A stretch of 64,000 nt of DNA from Flavobacterium defluvii. GTDB taxonomy: Bacteria > Bacteroidota > Bacteroidia > Flavobacteriales > Flavobacteriaceae. The stretch spans positions 1 through 64,000 of the forward strand of contig NZ_FQWC01000013.1 of assembly GCF_900129555.1 (NCBI RefSeq), read 5' to 3'. The position numbers and the translations under genes were made by a program. The number at the start of each line of letters is the position of its first letter. The first letter of the stretch is position 1. Under the pieces are notes generated by a model. It was not told the DNA's origin. It searched no databases and saw only the letters and a list, made by a program, of their open reading frames with translations. Below, in pieces: positions 23,931-32,885 of this stretch.

Positions 23931-24779
23931 TTAAAAAAGCTTCTGTTTCATTTTCTGTAAACGATAATTTCTAATAAATTTAGCTTGTTCAGGTGTTACT
24001 AATAAAGGTGTTTTTGCTTTTTTAGCCTTCAAAAATCCTTTAATGTAATCTAAAAAAAGAAAAGGTTTTTTCTTCATCATAGCCAATTTTGCCGAAGCAA
24101 TTGCTGTGATCCAAAAACCATAACCTAAAGTATAAAAAGCTTCCCCTTGTTTATAACGAGCCGTTTTGTTGTAATTAGCGCCTGTTGGTTTAAGGTGTTT
24201 TACATGTAAAGATTCATCGGTAACAATTTTCCAATCATAATATTTGCACAATAATTCATCAACGGTATCCCAGCCCATTGCAGGTTTTAATCCTCCAATT
24301 TGCTGATAAGTTTCTTTTCTATACGCTTTTAATGCACCGCGAATGTGATCTTTATCGGTTAGGTTTTCTAAAACCCATTCCCCATTTTTGTCGATATAAC
24401 AAAAACCACCGGCCATTCCTATTTTAGGATCAGATTCGAAATGCCTGATTATAGTTTCGAAATAATTTGAAGGAAAAATTAAATCACCGTCTATTTTTAC
24501 AATAATATCATAATCAGAATCCAAAGTTTCAAAACCTTTTTGAAAAGCCTGGATTACTTTACTTCCCGGCAAATGAATCGCATCTGAAGTTTTGTTTACT
24601 ACAGAAATGTATGGGTTTTCTTTTGCAAAACTTAATACCACTTCTTCTGTTTTATCAGTTGAATTATCATTAACAACAACAATTTTTGATGGCAGCACAG
24701 TCTGAGAAACCAAAGATTGCAAAGTAAGGCCAATTAAATCTTGCTCGTTGTGTGCGGGAATGACGATGTAATATTTCAT
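23931..24779 (-). CDS. Glycosyltransferase family 2
   Basis: This 282-residue GT2 has IPAHNEQDLIGLTLQSL (N-terminal nucleotide site), the acidic VNDNSTDKT stretch, IVKIDGDLIFP (about 95-105, DGD metal site) and a later GWDTVDE. It is cytoplasmic with no strong membrane segment. The donor and acceptor sugars are unknown. A methyltransferase gene follows on the same strand upstream (24868-25401), a pairing often seen in polysaccharide clusters, although the rest of such a cluster is absent. Confidence 0.85.
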   Translation of the reverse strand: MKYYIVIPAHNEQDLIGLTLQSLVSQTVLPSKIVVVNDNSTDKTEEVVLSFAKENPYISVVNKTSDAIHLPGSKVIQAFQKGFETLDSDYDIIVKIDGDLIFPSNYFETIIRHFESDPKIGMAGGFCYIDKNGEWVLENLTDKDHIRGALKAYRKETYQQIGGLKPAMGWDTVDELLCKYYDWKIVTDESLHVKHLKPTGANYNKTARYKQGEAFYTLGYGFWITAIASAKLAMMKKKPFLFLDYIKGFLKAKKAKTPLLVTPEQAKFIRNYRLQKMKQKLF

Positions 24780-24782
24780 TTT

Positions 24783-24866
24783 AAGAATTTTAGATTTTAG
24801 ATTTTAGACTTTAGATTCTGTGAAAGTCATCTAAAAATCAAAAATCAAAAACCGTTAATCTGCAAT
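24783..24866. repeat. TTTTAGATTTTAGA-word hairpin
   Basis: The word ATTTTAG is repeated three times and is followed by complementary ATCTAAAAATCAAAAATCAAA. The element is AT-rich and imperfect, lying between the glycosyltransferase and methyltransferase genes. Confidence 0.5.
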
Positions 24867-24867
24867 C

Positions 24868-25401
24868 TTAGTTCTTAACTTTTTCAGCTGCAACAATATA
24901 ATATCTCGGCGTAAAATATCGTAATAATGGTCTGATTCCAAATTTTTTTACCGGATGCGTAAATTGAAGACGGTCTGTTATTTTCCATCCTGTTTTTTCT
25001 AAAAGCCAGTCTAGCTGCCAGTCTTCAAATTCATGATAATGCCTGTCCCACATGTCAGTTTTAGAACGATATGCCGGAGAGAACCATAAACGCAGCGGAA
25101 TAGAAATTAATAATTTATCGCACTTTACGTTTTGTAAAATAGTGTATGGATTTAGTAAATGTTCGAAAATTTCAAAAGCTGTAAAAACAGTATATTCTTC
25201 TGTTTGTAGAGCAGTATGATCGTTGTCTAAATCTTCGCCTTTAGTGTTTTTTACCGTGTAACCGTTTTCTTCCATTATTTTTGAAAATGGATTTGGAACA
25301 CCAAAATCAAAAATGGTCTCAGATGTATCAACGTGTTTTTTTAAAAATTCTAAAGTGAGTTTGAATCTTTTATTCGGAAACGTTTTTTCGTACATAGTCA
25401 T
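24868..25401 (-). CDS. Class I SAM-dependent methyltransferase-like protein
   Basis: This 177-residue protein looks like a compact class I methyltransferase: DFGVPNPFSKIMEENGY (motif I region), a KGEDLDNDHTAL stretch and FTAFEIFEHLLNP (motif V region, with the EIFEHL seen in bioC/UbiE-type enzymes). It is on the short side. The substrate is unknown. It pairs with the glycosyltransferase on the same strand. A partial REP-like repeat (GTCATTGCGAACGAA) sits at its start codon. Confidence 0.72.
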   Translation of the reverse strand: MTMYEKTFPNKRFKLTLEFLKKHVDTSETIFDFGVPNPFSKIMEENGYTVKNTKGEDLDNDHTALQTEEYTVFTAFEIFEHLLNPYTILQNVKCDKLLISIPLRLWFSPAYRSKTDMWDRHYHEFEDWQLDWLLEKTGWKITDRLQFTHPVKKFGIRPLLRYFTPRYYIVAAEKVKN

Positions 25402-25453
25402 TGCGAACGAATTAATCTCTCGTTCTTGATTTTAATTAGGTCGCAAATATACT

Positions 25454-25489
25454 AAAAAAGTCCGCACTATAAGATGCGGACTTTTTTTT
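25454..25489 (-). terminator. Terminator of KAS III gene
   Basis: The stem AAAAAAGTCCGCA (25454-25466) pairs with TGCGGACTTTTTT (25475 on), a strong A/T-flanked stem that stops the minus-strand gene ending at 25542. An AGTTTACAG-word repeat overlaps its far side. Confidence 0.88.
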
Positions 25490-25541
25490 AGTTTTCAGTT
25501 TACAGTTAGCTAAAACTGAATAATGAGACTATAAACTGCGC

Positions 25542-26600
25542 CTAGTATCGGTAAACAAAAGCATTAATGTTCATTCCCGCTCCAACAGAAGCAAAAATAA
25601 GTACATCACCTTTGTTGATTTCGTGGTTTTCAATTTTTCCTTGTAAAATTAAATCGTATAAAGTAGGTACAGTTGCAACACTGCTGTTTCCTAAATCATG
25701 AATACTCATTGGCATGATGTCTTTTGGTGCTGTTTTATCGTAAAGTTTGTAGAAACGTTCGATAATTGCTTCGTCCATTTTTTCGTTTGCCTGATGAATC
25801 AGGATTTTTTTAACTTCGCTAATATCAATTCCGCTTTTATCTAAACAGCTTTTCATAGCGCACGGAACGTTGCTTAAAGCAAATTCGTAAATTTTACGTC
25901 CGTACATTTTAATGTATTTAATATCTGGGTCTAAATCTGGATTGTACGATTTTCCAAAGAAAAGATAATTGGCTTCATCATTGGCAAAAGTGGCACTTTC
26001 GTAAGATAACAATCCAGCTTCATCAGTAGAAGCCTCTAAAATCGAAACTCCGGCACCGTCTGAATAAATCATAGAATCACGATCGTGGTCGTCGACAACC
26101 CTTGATAAAGTTTCGGCACCAATTACCATAACTCTTTTTGCCATTCCCGATTTGATAAATGCATTCGCTTGCAAAACACCTTCAATCCAGCCCGGGCATC
26201 CAAAAAGAATGTCATAAGCCACACATTTAGGATTTTTAATCCCTAATTTGTTTTTAACTCGTGTTGCTAAACTTGGCAGAATATCAGTTTGATGTGTTCC
26301 GTTTTTTACATCACCAAAATTATGGGCGAAAATAATGTAGTCTAAAGTCTCGGCATCAATTCCTGCATTTGCAATTGCTTTTTCGGCAGCAAAAAATGCC
26401 AAATCAGAAGCATTATATTGAGGTTCGGCATAACGACGGTTTTCGATTCCGGTAATGCCTTTAAATTTTTTAATAACAACTTCGTTCGGATAACCAAAAG
26501 GAGTTCCATCCTCATTTAAAAAAACATGTTTATCAAAATCTGTGTTTTTTACTTCTAAATTAGGAATGTAGCTCCCAATACCAATTATTTTTATTTTCAT
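25542..26600 (-). CDS. 3-oxoacyl-ACP synthase III family protein
   Basis: This 352-residue thiolase-fold protein has the KAS III triad: Cys135 in LFGCPGWIEG, His in ILIHQANEK (about 272) and Asn in GNSSVATVP (about 307). It would start fatty-acid chains from acyl-CoA or make another ketide. Its middle is longer than E. coli FabH, as in beta-ketoacyl synthase relatives of Bacteroidetes. Genuine fabH cannot be claimed because such homologues are often specialised. A TATGCATGCATA palindrome (26673) is shared with the acyl-CoA dehydrogenase promoter. Confidence 0.85.
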   Translation of the reverse strand: MKIKIIGIGSYIPNLEVKNTDFDKHVFLNEDGTPFGYPNEVVIKKFKGITGIENRRYAEPQYNASDLAFFAAEKAIANAGIDAETLDYIIFAHNFGDVKNGTHQTDILPSLATRVKNKLGIKNPKCVAYDILFGCPGWIEGVLQANAFIKSGMAKRVMVIGAETLSRVVDDHDRDSMIYSDGAGVSILEASTDEAGLLSYESATFANDEANYLFFGKSYNPDLDPDIKYIKMYGRKIYEFALSNVPCAMKSCLDKSGIDISEVKKILIHQANEKMDEAIIERFYKLYDKTAPKDIMPMSIHDLGNSSVATVPTLYDLILQGKIENHEINKGDVLIFASVGAGMNINAFVYRY

Positions 26601-26672
26601 TTTTCCCTTAATTATCCGATAAATTTCATGCTAAAGTATAAATAAAAACATGATAACAATCATAAAAAATAC

Positions 26673-26684
26673 TATGCATGCATA
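26673..26684. promoter_or_regulatory. TATGCATGCATA palindrome upstream of KAS III gene
   Basis: This perfect 12-base palindrome lies 73 bases before the KAS III start. An 11-base match is at 12902-12912, on the -33 element of the acyl-CoA dehydrogenase promoter. I noticed no third exact copy. The pairing suggests a common fatty-acyl regulator. Confidence 0.45.
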
Positions 26685-26850
26685 TAATTGTGAAATAACG
26701 ATTTTTTGTCCTTTATATTGGTTATTTTTTAATGATTTTTTAATTTTTCCGAGATTTCAAACGATTGAAATAAAGGTGTAGAGTAAAATTTTTTTAGTTC
26801 AGCTTTCAAGTTTTAGGCTTTTGTGGAAATTTGAAATGGAAACTTTAAAC

Positions 26851-26890
26851 AAAAAACAAACCCGACAGGTTTAAAAAAATCTGTCGGGTT
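26851..26890 (-). terminator. Terminator of gcvP
   Basis: The stem AACCCGACAG (26859-26868) with CTGTCGGGTT (26881-26890) runs into T residues on the minus strand. Confidence 0.88.
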
Positions 26891-26917
26891 CAATATTTAA
26901 AAAAAGAAAACAAATTT

Positions 26918-29767
26918 TTAGTTTTCCATATAAGCTTCAATAGGAGCACAGCTGCAAACTAAATTTCTGTCACCGTAAGCATCGTCTACACGACGAACTG
27001 ATGGCCAGAATTTATTATCAGCAATGTAATCTAATGGATAAGCCGCTGTTTCTCTAGAATAAGGGAAATCCCAAGAATCAGAAGTTAACATGGCTAATGT
27101 GTGAGGTGCATTTTTCAATACATTGTTTGTATCTTCAGCAGTTGCAGCTTCGATTTCTTTTCTGATTGAGATAAGCGCATCACAGAAACGATCTAATTCA
27201 GCTAAATCTTCAGATTCAGTTGGTTCGATCATTAAAGTTCCAGCAACTGGGAAAGAAACCGTTGGTGCGTGGAAACCGTAATCCATTAAACGTTTAGCGA
27301 TATCTCCAACTTCGATTCCTTTTTCTTTAAATGCACGACAATCTAAGATCATTTCGTGAGCAGCTCTTCCGCATTCTCCTGTATAAAGAATTGGATAGTG
27401 GCCTTCGAAACGCGCTTTCATGTAGTTTGCGTTTAAGATTGCATGCTCTGTAGCGCTTTTTAATCCTTCAGCACCCATCATTGTGATGTAACCGTAAGAG
27501 ATTAAACAAACTAAAGCAGATCCGTAAGGTGCAGATGAAATAGCTGTAATTGCTTGTTCACCACCAACATTTAAGATTGGGTTTGTTGGCAAGAACGGAA
27601 CTAATTTTTCGTTCACACAGATTGGTCCAACTCCAGGGCCACCACCGCCGTGAGGAATAGCGAATGTTTTGTGTAAGTTTAAGTGACAAACGTCAGCACC
27701 AATTGTAGCAGGATTTGTTAATCCAACTTGTGCGTTCATGTTTGCACCATCCATATATACTAATCCGCCGTTTTCGTGGATTAATTTTGTGATTTCAATA
27801 ATTGAAGATTCGAAAACTCCGTGAGTAGAAGGATACGTTACCATTAAACAAGATAAATCATCTTTATGTTCAATCGCTTTTTCTCTTAAATCTTCTACGT
27901 CAATGTTTCCTTCTGGAGTAGTTTTCGTAACAATGATTTTCATTCCGGCCATCGCTGCAGAAGCAGGATTTGTTCCGTGAGCTGATGATGGAATCAAACA
28001 TACATTACGATGCCCTTCGTTTCTTGACATATGGTAAGCACGAATCGCCATTAATCCAGCATATTCTCCTTGAGCTCCTGAATTTGGCTGTAAAGTTGTT
28101 CCGGCAAAACCAGTGATTACATTTAATTGCTGCTCTAATTTTTTAAGCATTGTGATGTAACCTTCAGCTTGTTCAATTGGTGCAAATGGGTGAATGCTGT
28201 TCCAGTTTGGCATTGAAAGAGGCAGCATTTCCGATGCAGCGTTTAATTTCATTGTACAAGAACCTAATGAAATCATGGAGTGATTCAATGATAAATCTTT
28301 ACGCTCTAATTTTTTGATGTAACGCATTAACTGACTTTCTGAATGATGATTGTTGAATACATCATGCGTCAAGAAAGAAGATGTTCTTTCTAATGAAGCC
28401 GGTAATTGACTTCCAGTAGATAACTCAGAAACCGTAACAGTTTCTTTCCCTAAAGCTTCAGCAAAAATTGCAATGATTTGGTTGATGTCAGCAACAGAAG
28501 TTGTTTCGTTTAATGAAATAGAAACTGATTCAGCATCAGGATAGAAGAAGTTTACTTTGTTTTTCTCAGCAACAGCTTTTACTTTTTGAGCATCTGCTTT
28601 TACTAAAATGGTATCAAAGTAAGCAGTGTTTGTTTGGTAAATTCCTAATTTATTTAAAGCTTCAGCAGTAGTAACCGCAGATGCGTGAACTTTGTTTGCA
28701 ATGTATTTTAGTCCTTCTGGTCCGTGGTAAACGGCGTACATTCCAGCCATAACTGCCAATAAAACCTGAGCAGTACAAATGTTTGAAGTTGCTTTTTCAC
28801 GTTTAATGTGCTGTTCACGAGTTCCTAACGCCATACGTAAAGCGCGGTTTCCGTTTGCATCAACAGAAACTCCAATGATACGGCCCGGCATAGAACGTTT
28901 GTACTCATCTTTAGTTGCAAAATATGCAGCGTGAGGACCACCGTAACCCATTGGTACACCAAAACGTTGTGTAGTTCCAACAACAACAGCAGCTCCCATT
29001 TCTCCCGGAGAAGTTAAAGTTGCTAATGATAAAATATCAGCAGCAAAGGCAACTTTGATTTCGTTTTCTTTTGCTTTAGCAACAAAAGCACTGTAATCAT
29101 TTACCTGACCATATTTTCCCGGGTATTGTAAAATCGCTCCGAAAAATTCAGTTGAAAAATCAAAGCTTTCATGGTTTCCAACAACTAATTCAATTCCAAT
29201 TGGAGTTGAACGAGTTTGAAGTACAGATAAAGTTTGAGGTAAAATTTCTTCAGAAACGAAGAATTTATGTGTATTGTTTTTCTTTTGATCTCTTGTACGA
29301 ACATCAAATAATAAAGCCATAGCTTCTGCAGCAGCAGTTCCTTCATCAAGTAAAGATGCATTGGCAATTTCCATTCCTGTCAATTCGATAACAGTAGTCT
29401 GGAAATTTAAAATCGCTTCAAGACGACCTTGAGCAATTTCTGCCTGATAAGGCGTATAAGCGGTATACCATCCCGGGTTTTCGAAGATATTTCTCTGAAT
29501 TGGAGCCGGAACGATAGTTGGGTGATAACCCAAACCAATGTATGATTTAAATGTTTTGTTTTTCTTTCCTAATTCGCGAATATGATTTGCAAATTCGAAT
29601 TCTGTCATTGCAGGATCTAAATTCAAAGGTGCTTTTAAACGAATATCGTCCGGAAGGGTTTCATAAACAAGTTGTTCAATCGAATCAACTCCAATAGTTT
29701 TCAGCATGTGCTGAAGATCAGTTTCTCTTGGACCAATGTGTCTTAAAGCAAAAGCATCTGTTTTCAT
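26918..29767 (-). CDS. gcvP: Glycine dehydrogenase (decarboxylating), P-protein
   Basis: This is the full-length P-protein of the glycine cleavage system, of about 949 residues. It takes CO2 from glycine in a PLP-dependent reaction and passes the aminomethyl group to GcvH. The N-terminal half starts MKTDAFALRHIGPRE. The C-terminal half has NLHKTFAIPHGGGGPG with the PLP Lys. A longer reading frame opens at 29827, but the classic flavobacterial start is the ATG at 29767, and the TAATTTTG box at 29859 fits both. The gene stands alone; gcvT and gcvH are not in the window. Confidence 0.95.
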   Translation of the reverse strand: MKTDAFALRHIGPRETDLQHMLKTIGVDSIEQLVYETLPDDIRLKAPLNLDPAMTEFEFANHIRELGKKNKTFKSYIGLGYHPTIVPAPIQRNIFENPGWYTAYTPYQAEIAQGRLEAILNFQTTVIELTGMEIANASLLDEGTAAAEAMALLFDVRTRDQKKNNTHKFFVSEEILPQTLSVLQTRSTPIGIELVVGNHESFDFSTEFFGAILQYPGKYGQVNDYSAFVAKAKENEIKVAFAADILSLATLTSPGEMGAAVVVGTTQRFGVPMGYGGPHAAYFATKDEYKRSMPGRIIGVSVDANGNRALRMALGTREQHIKREKATSNICTAQVLLAVMAGMYAVYHGPEGLKYIANKVHASAVTTAEALNKLGIYQTNTAYFDTILVKADAQKVKAVAEKNKVNFFYPDAESVSISLNETTSVADINQIIAIFAEALGKETVTVSELSTGSQLPASLERTSSFLTHDVFNNHHSESQLMRYIKKLERKDLSLNHSMISLGSCTMKLNAASEMLPLSMPNWNSIHPFAPIEQAEGYITMLKKLEQQLNVITGFAGTTLQPNSGAQGEYAGLMAIRAYHMSRNEGHRNVCLIPSSAHGTNPASAAMAGMKIIVTKTTPEGNIDVEDLREKAIEHKDDLSCLMVTYPSTHGVFESSIIEITKLIHENGGLVYMDGANMNAQVGLTNPATIGADVCHLNLHKTFAIPHGGGGPGVGPICVNEKLVPFLPTNPILNVGGEQAITAISSAPYGSALVCLISYGYITMMGAEGLKSATEHAILNANYMKARFEGHYPILYTGECGRAAHEMILDCRAFKEKGIEVGDIAKRLMDYGFHAPTVSFPVAGTLMIEPTESEDLAELDRFCDALISIRKEIEAATAEDTNNVLKNAPHTLAMLTSDSWDFPYSRETAAYPLDYIADNKFWPSVRRVDDAYGDRNLVCSCAPIEAYMEN

Positions 29768-29858
29768 GTAGCTATCTAATGTTTTAAATGAATGTGATTC
29801 TGCTCGGTTATAGGGCGCGAATAACATTTAAAAGTAAATGTGTTGTTTTTTTGTGGCG

Positions 29859-29866
29859 CAAAATTA
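29859..29866 (-). promoter_or_regulatory. -7 box of gcvP
   Basis: TAATTTTG on the minus strand is an exact TAnnTTTG match, about 90 bases before the ATG at 29767. No TTG lies at the expected distance, so the promoter is incomplete. Confidence 0.4.
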
Positions 29867-29962
29867 AGTATTATTAATAATTTAATGGGTATTTTTAACT
29901 TCAATTTTTATCAAATTTCTAACTAATGAGTTGATTTGTTACCAATTGATTAGATTTGAGGT

Positions 29963-30769
29963 ATGAAACTTTTAAAACAATTTTTCGATTTTTATTTAAA
30001 CAGCAGTATTCACGTGGCTTTGTCATGTTATGCTTTGGTTCGAATTACATTTCACTTCTTTCATATTCAGTATGATACATCAATGGCTTTATTTGTTTTT
30101 TTCGGAACAATTGTAGGATATAATTTCGTAAAATATGATGCGCTTGTTCGGGTGAAGAAAAAACCAATTGGAATTCAACTGAAAATGATTGCTGCTCTAA
30201 GTTTCATTTCTATAATTTTAGCTGGATATTATTTTTTCCATTTAAAACGCATTACCCAAATTGTTTCGGTAGTAATTTTTGCTGTAACAGCACTTTATAC
30301 ATTACCATTTTTTCCAAACAGAAAAAATGCCCGAAACTGGGCAGGCGTAAAAATCTATATTGTAGCACTTTGCTGGGTTGGTGCGACTTTGGTTTTACCG
30401 TATATAAATGCCGAAATTCCGTTTACGGCCGATTTTTTTATAAAATGTATACAGCGTTTTGTTTTGGTTTTTGTGCTGATTTTGGTTTTTGAAATTCTGG
30501 ATTTAGCAAACGACGATCCGCATTTACAAACTGTTCCGCAGACCATTGGCGTAAAGCGAACTAAGATTTTAGGATTTTCACTATTAGTTCCGTTTTGGGT
30601 TTTAGGAATTTTATCTTTTGCACTTCACGATCTCATGATCAATCTCATAATGGTAGTCACTTTGATGTTTTTTATTTTCTTTGCCAATACAAACCGCTCA
30701 AAATATTATACTTCTTTTTGGGTCGAAAGCGTACCGATTTTTTGGTGGCTGATGCTTGTGTTTTTTTAA
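29963..30769 (+). CDS. UbiA-like integral membrane protein
   Basis: This 268-residue protein with seven to eight membrane helices has the two Asp-rich motifs of UbiA-type prenyltransferases in reduced form: NFVKYDALV (about 53-61) and LDLANDDPHLQTVPQTIG (about 183-200). The latter has the Asp pair and the T-P-T that follow it in the family. The first motif keeps only one Asp, so an aromatic prenyltransferase role is not assured. It faces away from gcvP and ends at a REP-like region. Confidence 0.7.
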   Translation: MKLLKQFFDFYLNSSIHVALSCYALVRITFHFFHIQYDTSMALFVFFGTIVGYNFVKYDALVRVKKKPIGIQLKMIAALSFISIILAGYYFFHLKRITQIVSVVIFAVTALYTLPFFPNRKNARNWAGVKIYIVALCWVGATLVLPYINAEIPFTADFFIKCIQRFVLVFVLILVFEILDLANDDPHLQTVPQTIGVKRTKILGFSLLVPFWVLGILSFALHDLMINLIMVVTLMFFIFFANTNRSKYYTSFWVESVPIFWWLMLVFF

Positions 30770-30797
30770 GAAAGAATCTAAATCTTTTAAATAATTT

Positions 30798-30886
30798 GGG
30801 CGTGCCCCTACGGGTCGGGCTATCCGCTTCAAGTCCTCGCACTTCCTTCGTCAGGCTGTGGGCTATCCGCTTCTATCCCTCACGCA
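30798..30886. repeat. REP-like element (GGGCGTGCCCC...CCCTCACGC)
   Basis: It starts with GGGCGTGCCCC, has GGGCTATCCGCTTC twice (30817-30830 and 30860-30873) and ends with CTATCCCTCACGC. I recall this as a widespread dispersed repeat of Flavobacterium and other Bacteroidetes. It lies downstream of the UbiA-like gene and next to a second repeat. Confidence 0.75.
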
Positions 30887-30940
30887 AACCGTAAAAGCGA
30901 GAAAATTCATTTTCAAAAGAAGATTTGTTGCTACAATCTT

Positions 30941-31037
30941 GTCATTTCGACGAAGGAGAAATCGCATACGGAATTCGACAAAATTAGCGATTTTGATTAC
31001 GGAGTTTCTAGTGTGATTTCTCCTTCGTCGAAATGAC
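30941..31037. repeat. Long REP-like hairpin (GTCATTTCGACGAAGG)
   Basis: A 23-bp perfect inverted repeat (30941-30963 and 31015-31037) brackets an AT-rich loop with a second partial repeat (AATTCGACAAAATTAGCGATTTT). It lies between two converging genes and could stop both transcripts. Similar sequences are common in Bacteroidetes genomes. Confidence 0.8.
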
Positions 31038-31046
31038 ACAAAATGC

Positions 31047-31952
31047 TTAAATTAAATCTTTCAGCGCTTTTTCTAAATTGCCAAACTTAAACTGAAAACC
31101 ATTTTCTAAAAGTTTTCTCGGAATTACATTTCGACTTTTCAAAACCAATTCTGTTTCTGTGCGAATGAAAAAAGATCCAATTTGGAGGAAGAATTTATTC
31201 ACCGGAATTCCAAAAGGAAAACCAATTGTTTTTCGAAGTTTCTTCATAAAATCAACATTTCTAATTGGCTCAGGAGAAACAATATTGATAATGTCGGTTA
31301 TTTCTTTTTCAATAATAAAATCAATTGCATTTGCAAAATCATCTTCATGAATCCAGCTTATAAACTGATTTCCTTTTCCTTGTTTTCCTCCAAAACCAAT
31401 TTTTGCCAAATTCTTTAACGGAATTAAAGCACCTCCCTCTTTTCCTAAAACAATAGAAGTCCTCAAAGCAGTTTTTAACGTATTTGGAGTTTCGGTTTTA
31501 AAAAATGCTTTTTCCCAAGAAAGTGCCACATTTATAGAAAAATCATTTCCAATTTCGCCGTCAGCTTCATCCATTTGTTTGTCTAAAGAAAAACGATAAA
31601 TTGTAGATGTTGATGAATTCAGCCAATGTTTCGGCGGATTTTTACAATTCAAAACCGCTTTATTTAGAATTTTGGTACTTTCAATCCTAGACCAAAGTAT
31701 CTCTTTTTTATTCTTTTTCGTATAACGGCAATCGACAGATTTTCCTGCGAGATTAATTAAAACGGTTGCATTTTCTAATTCCTTTTCCCAACCTGAAAAA
31801 GTTCTGGCATTCCAGTTTACGTATTTGATTCCGTCAATTGTTTGCGATTTTCCTCGAGTCAGAATTACAATTTCTTCAAATTTATTTTTGAAATGATTGA
31901 CTAAAACTTTTCCAAGAAAACCTGTTCCGGCTGCAATTATGAGTTTTTTCAT
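31047..31952 (-). CDS. TIGR01777-type epimerase (SDR-fold)
   Basis: This 301-residue protein of the extended SDR fold has the N-terminal GTGFLGKVLV nucleotide site, KYVNWNARTFSGWEKELENATVLINLAGKSV and a late GFQFKFGNLEKALKDL, as in the TIGR01777 (YfcH/SulA-like) family. The substrate is unknown. It lies after the DCC gene on the same strand with a 57-base gap that holds a 32-base palindrome. The pairing of TIGR01777 with DCC and a MarR/GbsR gene is one I associate with flavobacterial stress loci. Confidence 0.8.
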   Translation of the reverse strand: MKKLIIAAGTGFLGKVLVNHFKNKFEEIVILTRGKSQTIDGIKYVNWNARTFSGWEKELENATVLINLAGKSVDCRYTKKNKKEILWSRIESTKILNKAVLNCKNPPKHWLNSSTSTIYRFSLDKQMDEADGEIGNDFSINVALSWEKAFFKTETPNTLKTALRTSIVLGKEGGALIPLKNLAKIGFGGKQGKGNQFISWIHEDDFANAIDFIIEKEITDIINIVSPEPIRNVDFMKKLRKTIGFPFGIPVNKFFLQIGSFFIRTETELVLKSRNVIPRKLLENGFQFKFGNLEKALKDLI

Positions 31953-31968
31953 TTTGTTGTTGAGTATT

Positions 31969-32000
31969 AAACCTAACAGGTTTTAAAACCTGTTAGGTTT
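31969..32000. repeat. 32-base perfect palindrome (AAACCTAACAGG)
   Basis: AAACCTAACAGGTTTT is followed directly by its complement. There is no loop and no T tract, so it is not a normal terminator. It lies in the gap between the DCC and epimerase genes and resembles short palindromes seen elsewhere in Flavobacterium. Confidence 0.7.
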
Positions 32001-32008
32001 ACGAGAGA

Positions 32009-32830
32009 TTAATTAAGAATAAAAACTAAAGCAAGAATTCTATAAAGAATCCAAGTGTAAGATAAGTAAAAAGGAAGTTTTAAGATTTTTACTCTTCTAA
32101 AATGTTCCAGAAACATAATAAAAACGGTAACTCCAAACCAGCCTAAAATAATTGTTTGCGGAAGCTGGATAAACTGACTCAAAATTAAAATCGGCGTTAA
32201 AATTAAACTTCCCATCAGAGATACGGTCATTATATTTCCGGCATAATTGATAATCGTTTGTTTATCAAATTTCAAAAAAAGAAATAAACTTTGAAAAACA
32301 ATTTGTCCCAAAGCCAAAACAATTTCTCTTGTAATATTAGATTTTGGTAAACTCGGAATCAAATTAGAATAGCCAAAAAGAATAAAAGTAGTTATAGTTA
32401 AAGCAAAACCAATAAACAGAAATCGGTATTTATAATTGAAATCAGGCGTACATTGCAATTTATTTTCTTCTTTTACATTTCCCGGAATAATTACTTTTCT
32501 GTTATAAGAAACGAAAGAATACATTTTTTTCAGAATGAAATGAACAGGTTTTATTCTTGCAAACGTTTCAATTAAGGGAAAAGAAAATCCAACCACTTTT
32601 ATCAAACTATCAATTCCATAAATTACAGTTTGTGTTTTATTGTCGACCAAAGCAATTTCGTTTGGAGCGCGCTTTAAATCTATGAAACTTTGCTCTTTTT
32701 CAGATAACTGACAATAAGATTTTCTTCCGTTTTCATCAAGCATGCCACTTTTTACAAATCCAGTTGTATACAAACTGCAAAGCGGACAATCTTCATCATA
32801 AAGTAATGTTTGGTTTTGTAATGTTTTCAT
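32009..32830 (-). CDS. DCC1-like thiol-disulfide oxidoreductase, membrane
   Basis: This 273-residue protein has an N-terminal DCC domain with LLYDEDCPLCSLYTTGFV (Cys15 and Cys18, a CxxC of thioredoxin-like type) and a C-terminal part with about four membrane helices. The DCC family (DUF393) is widely linked to redox or light-stress operons. The upstream region carries the same operator-like dyad as the GbsR-type gene, so this gene is probably repressed by that regulator. Confidence 0.8.
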   Translation of the reverse strand: MKTLQNQTLLYDEDCPLCSLYTTGFVKSGMLDENGRKSYCQLSEKEQSFIDLKRAPNEIALVDNKTQTVIYGIDSLIKVVGFSFPLIETFARIKPVHFILKKMYSFVSYNRKVIIPGNVKEENKLQCTPDFNYKYRFLFIGFALTITTFILFGYSNLIPSLPKSNITREIVLALGQIVFQSLFLFLKFDKQTIINYAGNIMTVSLMGSLILTPILILSQFIQLPQTIILGWFGVTVFIMFLEHFRRVKILKLPFYLSYTWILYRILALVFILN

Positions 32831-32846
32831 GGTTATTAATATTTTT

Positions 32847-32872
32847 AAACTTTCAGAAAAAATTGAAAGTTT
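32847..32872. promoter_or_regulatory. GbsR-type operator upstream of DCC gene
   Basis: AAACTTTCAG-AAAAAA-TTGAAAGTTT is a 26-base dyad whose outer arms match those at 33415-33440 before the regulator gene. It lies 17 bases before the DCC start. Confidence 0.65.
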
Positions 32873-32885
32873 AGGTTAAAATTTT

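Larger units (their letters stand above)
26601..26917. other. Gap between KAS III gene and gcvP
   Basis: No gene is seen in this 317-base gap. It holds the TATGCATGCATA palindrome at 26673-26684, the presumed promoter of the KAS III gene with no exact box, and the gcvP terminator. Confidence 0.6.

Noticed and set aside
29768..29827. Longer gcvP start at 29827
   Set aside because: The extra 20 residues are not part of the recalled flavobacterial P-protein, which starts MKTDAFALRHIGPRE.
30595..30894. Reading frame overlapping the UbiA-like gene's end
   Set aside because: It is the +1 frame of the real gene and runs into a REP-like repeat.
31969..32000. 32-base palindrome as a terminator
   Set aside because: It has no loop and no T tract on either strand, so I list it as a repeat.
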